Assembly: GCA_021772705.1 (NCBI GenBank)
Contig: JAJFLN010000737.1
Location: forward strand, 1 to 18,403
DNA: 18,403 bases
Origin: Candidatus Cloacimonadota bacterium
GTDB lineage: Bacteria; Muiribacteriota; UBA6191; JACPRK01
Direction: 5' to 3'
Numbering within the stretch: position 1 is the stretch's first letter; each line of letters starts with the position of its first letter. Below, in pieces: positions 15,022-18,403 of this stretch. Made by a program: the position numbers and the translations under genes. The notes beneath the pieces were generated by a model. The model did no database searches. It was not told the DNA's origin and saw only the letters and a list, made by a program, of their open reading frames with translations.

Positions 15022-16404
15022 TCAAAGGATGAACTTGCTCAGATCTTCGTCGGCGGCCAGGTCAGCGAGCCGCTCCTGGACGTATTCTTGGTTGATGCTG
15101 AGAGTCGGGCCACCGCTCTCTGGCGCGTCGAAAAGGGGCTCTTCCAGCAACTTCTCCAGCACCGTGTGGAGGCGCCGGGCGCCGATGTTTTCCGTTCGGG
15201 AGTTGACCTGCTGGGCGATGGCGGCGATCTCGTCGATCCCATCGTCCAGGAACTCGAGTTCGATGCCCTCTGCGCCGAGAAGGGCTCGGTACTGTGTGGT
15301 GAGAGCATTCCGGGGCTCGACCAGAATCCGCCGCAGGTCGGCTTCTGACAGGCTGTCAAGCTCAACTCTCAAGGGAAACCGTCCCTGCAGCTCGGGGATC
15401 AGATCCGAGGGCTTGCTGAGGTTGAAAGCACCGGCGGCGATGAAGAGGATGTGGTCAGTCTTCACCGAACCGTGCTTCGTCGTCACCGTCGTGCCCTCGA
15501 TGATCGGAAGAATGTCGCGCTGGACGCCTTCCCGGCTCACATCGGGTCCGGAGCCCCGCATCTCGGGGGCCGTGATCTTGTCGATCTCGTCGATGAACAC
15601 GATACCGCCGCTCTCGGCACGGCGAAGACCCTCGGAGACGATGCTCTCCATATCCAGGAGATTCTCGACTTCCTCCTTCAGCAGAGCGGGCCGGGCCTCC
15701 TTGATGGTGAGGCTCCTCAGCCGGGACCGCTCGGGCATCATCCCCTTGACCAGGGACTTGAAGTCCACCGCTTCCAGACCGGGAATGTCGAGGCCCGAAA
15801 CGCTGGATGTGCTGTCCTTCATCTCCAGCTCGACCTGGCGCTCGTCGAGCTTGCCGTCCCGCAGGAGGGCTCTCAGCTTCTCCCGGGTGCCGCCTCCCGA
15901 TGACACGGGCTCGACGGTTCCGCTCTCGCCGGCGAGGAAATCTGGCTGCCGCAGGTGCGGGCGATCCGCCGACTGAGGCAGCAGCGCATCGAGAAGGCGT
16001 TCCTCGACACGGCTCTCGGCAGAGGTCTCCACCGTGTCGGACTCCTCCCGCTTGACCTGTGCGATGGAGATCTCCACCAGGTCGCGAATCATGGATTCCA
16101 CGTCCCGGCCGACGTAACCGACCTCGGTGAACTTCGTGGCCTCAATCTTCACGAAAGGAGCCCCGGCGAGGTTGGCCAGGCGGCGGGCGATCTCGGTCTT
16201 CCCCACTCCCGTGGGACCGCTCATCAGGATATTCTTCGGGGAGATCTCCTGACGCAGTTCTTCCTCCACGAGCTGCCGCCTGTACCGGTTGCGCATCGCG
16301 ATGGCGACAGCCCGTTTGGCCGGCATCTGGCCGATAATGTACCGGTCCAGAGCCTCCACGATGCGGCGTGGAGTGAGACTCTCGAGGGAAGGGTGGGAAT
16401 CCAA
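15022..16404 (-). CDS. hslU: ATP-dependent protease ATPase subunit HslU
   Basis: HslU is the AAA+ unfoldase that feeds substrates into the HslV peptidase in the cytoplasm. It has 460 residues, a normal length. Features are the N-terminal LTPRRIVEALDRYIIGQ, Walker A GPTGVGKTEIARRLA, the pore loop GYVGRD, a variable I-domain in the middle (about 110-240), Walker B GIVFIDEIDKI, sensor and arginine-finger regions (LQGRFPLRVELDSL), and the C-terminal tail ending LSKFIL, which docks into HslV (usually LSRYIL). The start is a TTG at 16404, 40 bases after hslV, with only a weak GGAA upstream; a GTG inside RIVEAL is the only nearby alternative and would cut conserved sequence. Its stop is adjacent to or overlaps the start of fliF. 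Confidence 0.97.
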   Translation of the reverse strand: MDSHPSLESLTPRRIVEALDRYIIGQMPAKRAVAIAMRNRYRRQLVEEELRQEISPKNILMSGPTGVGKTEIARRLANLAGAPFVKIEATKFTEVGYVGRDVESMIRDLVEISIAQVKREESDTVETSAESRVEERLLDALLPQSADRPHLRQPDFLAGESGTVEPVSSGGGTREKLRALLRDGKLDERQVELEMKDSTSSVSGLDIPGLEAVDFKSLVKGMMPERSRLRSLTIKEARPALLKEEVENLLDMESIVSEGLRRAESGGIVFIDEIDKITAPEMRGSGPDVSREGVQRDILPIIEGTTVTTKHGSVKTDHILFIAAGAFNLSKPSDLIPELQGRFPLRVELDSLSEADLRRILVEPRNALTTQYRALLGAEGIELEFLDDGIDEIAAIAQQVNSRTENIGARRLHTVLEKLLEEPLFDAPESGGPTLSINQEYVQERLADLAADEDLSKFIL

Positions 16405-16444
16405 GGTAGAGGTTCCGTTCGCGTCCAGGACTTCGGCGCCGCTG

Positions 16445-17026
16445 TCAGAGTGCGAGGACTGTGGTCTTCGAGTTCGTATAGATGCAGAGATCGGCAGCGA
16501 TCCCCAGGGCCTTCTCGGCCATCAGGGGCGCCGCCAGATCCGTGTGGACCCAGAGGGCCTTCAGAGCCGCGATGGCGAATGCCGAGCCAGAGCCGATGGA
16601 CGCAAAGGACTCATCAGGACAGAGCACTTCACCGTTCCCGGAGATGATGAGCAGGTCCGATTTGCTGGCCACCAGGAGCATGGCTTCCATCCGCCGCAGG
16701 TATCGATCCGAGCGCCACTTCTTTCCCAGCTCGACGGCGGCGCGTTGCACGTTTCCGCTGTATCGGTCCAGGTTCTGTTCAAAGAGCTCGAAGATCGTCA
16801 GGGCGTCTCCGCTGGCGCCGGCGAAGCCGGCCAGGACCGAGTCCTTGAACAGCTTCCTGACCTTGACTGCTCCTGCCTTGAGCACCGTCTGCCCCAGGGT
16901 GACCTGGCCATCACCGGCCATGGCCACTTCGCCGTTCCGGTCTCGGACTGCGAGGACCGTGGTTGAGAGCATCCGGGGCATGCCGAGGGTGGCCGGCGCC
17001 GTGGCACGGGTGGAACTATCCAGCAT
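16445..17026 (-). CDS. hslV: ATP-dependent protease peptidase subunit HslV, with propeptide-like N-terminus
   Basis: HslV is the threonine peptidase of the HslUV complex, two stacked hexameric rings capped by HslU. The 193-residue product carries the canonical sequence TTVLAVRDRNGEVAMAGDGQ from residue 22, so Thr22 is the expected catalytic nucleophile (Thr1 of the mature form). Other landmarks are VTLGQTVLKAGAVKVRKL, FAGASGDALTIFELFE, ASIGSGSAFAIAALKAL and IYTNS near the end. In E. coli the Thr directly follows Met. Here the ATG at 17026 adds 21 residues, implying self-processing; ATG codons at 16981 or 16972 would shorten or nearly remove this. The upstream start is favoured by the TGATG overlap with the xerC stop and an AGGATT upstream. 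hslU follows 40 bases later. Confidence 0.95.
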   Translation of the reverse strand: MLDSSTRATAPATLGMPRMLSTTVLAVRDRNGEVAMAGDGQVTLGQTVLKAGAVKVRKLFKDSVLAGFAGASGDALTIFELFEQNLDRYSGNVQRAAVELGKKWRSDRYLRRMEAMLLVASKSDLLIISGNGEVLCPDESFASIGSGSAFAIAALKALWVHTDLAAPLMAEKALGIAADLCIYTNSKTTVLAL

Positions 17027-18102
17027 CAGGAATCCTGCCTCTCAGGAGACGAACCTGGACGGCCGCTCCTGGCGTGGGGGTGAGCCAGGCGATACGCCTC
17101 TCGCAACTTCTGCTTGCTCACGTGGGTGTAGACCTGGGATGTGGCCAGACTCCGATGGCCGAGCAGCTCTTGAACAGACCTGAGATCGGCGCCGCCATCC
17201 AGCAGATGAGTGGCGAAACTATGACGCAGAGCGTGGGGTGAGAACCCCCGCGCCGCAGCCTGCTTCAGCAGTCTTTGACGCAGCACATGACGCACTCCTC
17301 GGACACCGAGCCGGCCACCTCTCAGGTTCCGAAACAGAGGGGCCCCTGCTTCGGCAGCTCCTCCGAACTCCAGATAACGCTCCAGCGCCTGCCGGGCCCG
17401 GTCACCGAAGACGGCGTAGCGATCACTGCCGCCCTTGCCCTGGCGAACCTTGAGGCTCCCCGCTGCCAGGTCGAGGTCGGCTCGGTCCAGGCCGCAGATC
17501 TCACTCACTCGAATCCCACTTCCGTAGGCGAGCTCGAAGAGAGCCCGATCACGCCGATCGGCGACAGAGTCTCCTGAGATTCCTTCGAGAAAACGGGCAA
17601 TCTCCTCCTGACCCAGATGGCGGGGCAGACGAGCCGGAAGCCGAGGACTGACGACGTGATCCGAAAGACCGGCAGGGACCAGCCCGATCACGGCGAGATG
17701 GGAGAGGAACGACCGCACCGCCGCTGTTTTCCGCGACTGGCTGCGACGGGACAGCCCCCGTCCCTCGAGACCCATAACGAAGGCCCGGAACTGAAGTGGC
17801 GGCAGCCCCCCGAGACCAGCGGGATCCGTGACCTTCAGTCTGCCCAGATACGCCAAGAACTCCGACAGATCCGAACCATAGGCCCGAAGCGTGTGGGAGG
17901 AGTATCTCCGCTCTGTCCGGAGCTTATCCAGGAAACCCTGGACCTCCTGGCTGAGCTTCGAACTCGGAGTCTGACTGGCACGTTCGACAGGCATAGGAAA
18001 GCCACTCGATACTCTAGTCTCGATACGTTCCTGTTGGAGGCTGCCTGTTCCGCCCTGTGACAACCTCTGATATGACACCATGATCCCTTTGCTGAAGCCC
18101 AT
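17026..18102 (-). CDS. xerC: Tyrosine recombinase XerC
   Basis: XerC resolves chromosome dimers at dif together with XerD. From the ATG at 18102 the protein has 358 residues. The core SAM-like domain starts near residue 50 (LSQEVQGFLDKLRTERRYSS, TLRAYGSDLSEFLAYL) and the catalytic domain near 160. All active-site residues are visible: Arg198 (GSGIRVSEI), Lys223 (QGKGGSDR), His290 and Arg293 (HALRHSFATH), His316 (LLGHRSLATS) and nucleophile Tyr325 (VYTHVS). Relatives have about 300 residues, so the first 45 or so are an extension; a start at the ATG at 17994 would give 322 residues. The longer form is chosen because GAAGGTG (18108-18114) sits just ahead of 18102, downstream of a plausible promoter. 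Position directly before hslV-hslU is conserved in several phyla and favours XerC over a phage integrase. Confidence 0.93.
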   Translation of the reverse strand: MGFSKGIMVSYQRLSQGGTGSLQQERIETRVSSGFPMPVERASQTPSSKLSQEVQGFLDKLRTERRYSSHTLRAYGSDLSEFLAYLGRLKVTDPAGLGGLPPLQFRAFVMGLEGRGLSRRSQSRKTAAVRSFLSHLAVIGLVPAGLSDHVVSPRLPARLPRHLGQEEIARFLEGISGDSVADRRDRALFELAYGSGIRVSEICGLDRADLDLAAGSLKVRQGKGGSDRYAVFGDRARQALERYLEFGGAAEAGAPLFRNLRGGRLGVRGVRHVLRQRLLKQAAARGFSPHALRHSFATHLLDGGADLRSVQELLGHRSLATSQVYTHVSKQKLREAYRLAHPHARSGRPGSSPERQDS

Positions 18103-18107
18103 ACTCG

Positions 18108-18165
18108 CACCTTCAGTCGGTGCATGGTGACGGCAAGGATACCCCAGGAGTTCCGAGGCGCGCAA
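18108..18165 (-). promoter_or_regulatory. Probable promoter and ribosome binding site of the xerC-hsl-fli operon
   Basis: On the minus strand TTGCGC (18160-18165) and TATCCT (18136-18141) lie 18 bases apart, a fair sigma-70-type pair. Initiation near 18129 would leave a leader of about 27 bases, with GAAGGTG at 18108-18114 as ribosome binding site before the ATG at 18102. This is a pattern match only. Confidence 0.4.
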
Positions 18166-18198
18166 GACAAAATCAGGGAAATGTTCAACTTTTTGTCT
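18165..18198. promoter_or_regulatory. AT-rich inverted repeat next to the operon promoter
   Basis: AGACAAAA (18165-18172) and TTTTGTCT (18191-18198) are exact 8-base inverted arms separated by 18 bases, in an AT-rich island within GC-rich DNA. It abuts the -35 box of the proposed xerC promoter. The low-GC stem makes an operator or UP-like element more likely than a terminator. Confidence 0.35.
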
Positions 18199-18249
18199 GA
18201 CTCAATCGACAACCCCCATCCAGCCTGGATTCTGCCCCTCCGGCTCCCC

Positions 18250-18335
18250 TCGACAAGCTCAGACGATAGGGCCGCCCGCTCCGTCCATCCCCTTCGGCGT
18301 GGCTCAGAACATGCTTCGACAGATGGCTCAGACGA
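18250..18335. repeat. Degenerate direct repeat of dispersed intergenic type
   Basis: TCGACAAGCTCAGACGA (18250-18266) recurs as TCGACAGATGGCTCAGACGA (18316-18335), differing mainly by a three-base insertion. The sequence resembles the TTCGACAAGCTCAGG-type intergenic repeats I recall from many bacterial genomes. No coding potential is evident between 18199 and 18403. Confidence 0.4.
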
Positions 18336-18380
18336 ACGGGTTAGGCCCAACACCCCTGAGATAATACGGATTTTGTTGTA

Positions 18381-18397
18381 GTGGGGCTCTGCCCCAC
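18381..18397. repeat. Short GC-rich hairpin at the window end
   Basis: GTGGGGC and GCCCCAC form exact 7-base arms around a TCT loop. No T-run follows on either strand, so an intrinsic terminator is not supported; it looks like another intergenic repeat unit. Confidence 0.4.
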
Positions 18398-18403
18398 ACC
18401 CTG

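Noticed and set aside
17026..18102. XerC as a phage or integron integrase
   Set aside because: Its coupling to hslV-hslU and its compact core fit housekeeping XerC, and no att-like repeats or phage genes are nearby.
18381..18397. Intrinsic terminator at the window end
   Set aside because: The stem is good, but no T-run follows in either direction.
1..18403. CRISPR array, tRNA, rRNA or complete insertion sequence
   Set aside because: No regularly spaced repeats, no cloverleaf-like sequence with a TTC loop that I could find by eye, no rRNA signature and no transposase. A covariance-model scan could still find a small RNA I missed.

Overview
The window is GC-rich (I estimate a little over 60 %) bacterial chromosome with short intergenic gaps and many start/stop overlaps. 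Lipoprotein and export signals plus a flagellum-type export module point to a motile or formerly motile diderm. The gene order xerC-hslV-hslU-fliF-fliH-fliI-fliJ resembles the Bacillus codV-clpQ-clpY-fla/che order, but the protein sequences do not let me name a phylum. An under-sampled lineage is likely.

Layout. (1) 1-1710 holds wreckage of a TRAP-type C4-dicarboxylate-like uptake locus: a 3'-truncated lipoprotein DctP on the minus strand, then DctQ missing its C-terminus joined out of frame to the C-terminal half of DctM. A 25-base palindrome lies just beyond the DctP break. (2) 1711-4136, minus strand: a small DUF5372-like ORF and a large gluzincin (MA-clan) metallopeptidase-like protein with an unusual, start-less N-terminus. 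(3) 4137-5465, minus strand: an exported glycine-zipper-rich protein. Divergent from it, on the plus strand, is (4) a three-gene overlapping unit, 5496-9788: a YdjM-like membrane hydrolase with a B-box-like zinc-finger tail, then hydantoinase/oxoprolinase subunits A and B. (5) 9782-18102, minus strand: one tightly packed operon of xerC, hslV, hslU, fliF, fliH, fliI, fliJ and a D-2-hydroxyacid dehydrogenase, converging on hyuB. (6) 18103-18403 holds the likely operon promoter, an AT-rich inverted repeat and dispersed-repeat-like sequence.

How the genes fit together. The main operon couples chromosome dimer resolution (XerC), the HslUV protease and the cytoplasmic and membrane core of a flagellar-type III export machine. 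The export part is unusual: flgB, flgC, fliE and fliG, normally found in this neighbourhood, are absent. The C-terminus of FliF carries what reads as a degenerate copy of the FliG middle domain. This is the strongest candidate in the window for something undescribed. The hydantoinase pair should form a heteromeric ATP-dependent amidohydrolase of the HyuA/HyuB family, acting on cyclic amides such as hydantoins or 5-oxoproline; the true substrate cannot be read from sequence. The second notable point is the YdjM-like gene, which has a textbook ribosome binding site ahead of a TTC codon exactly where its family normally begins.
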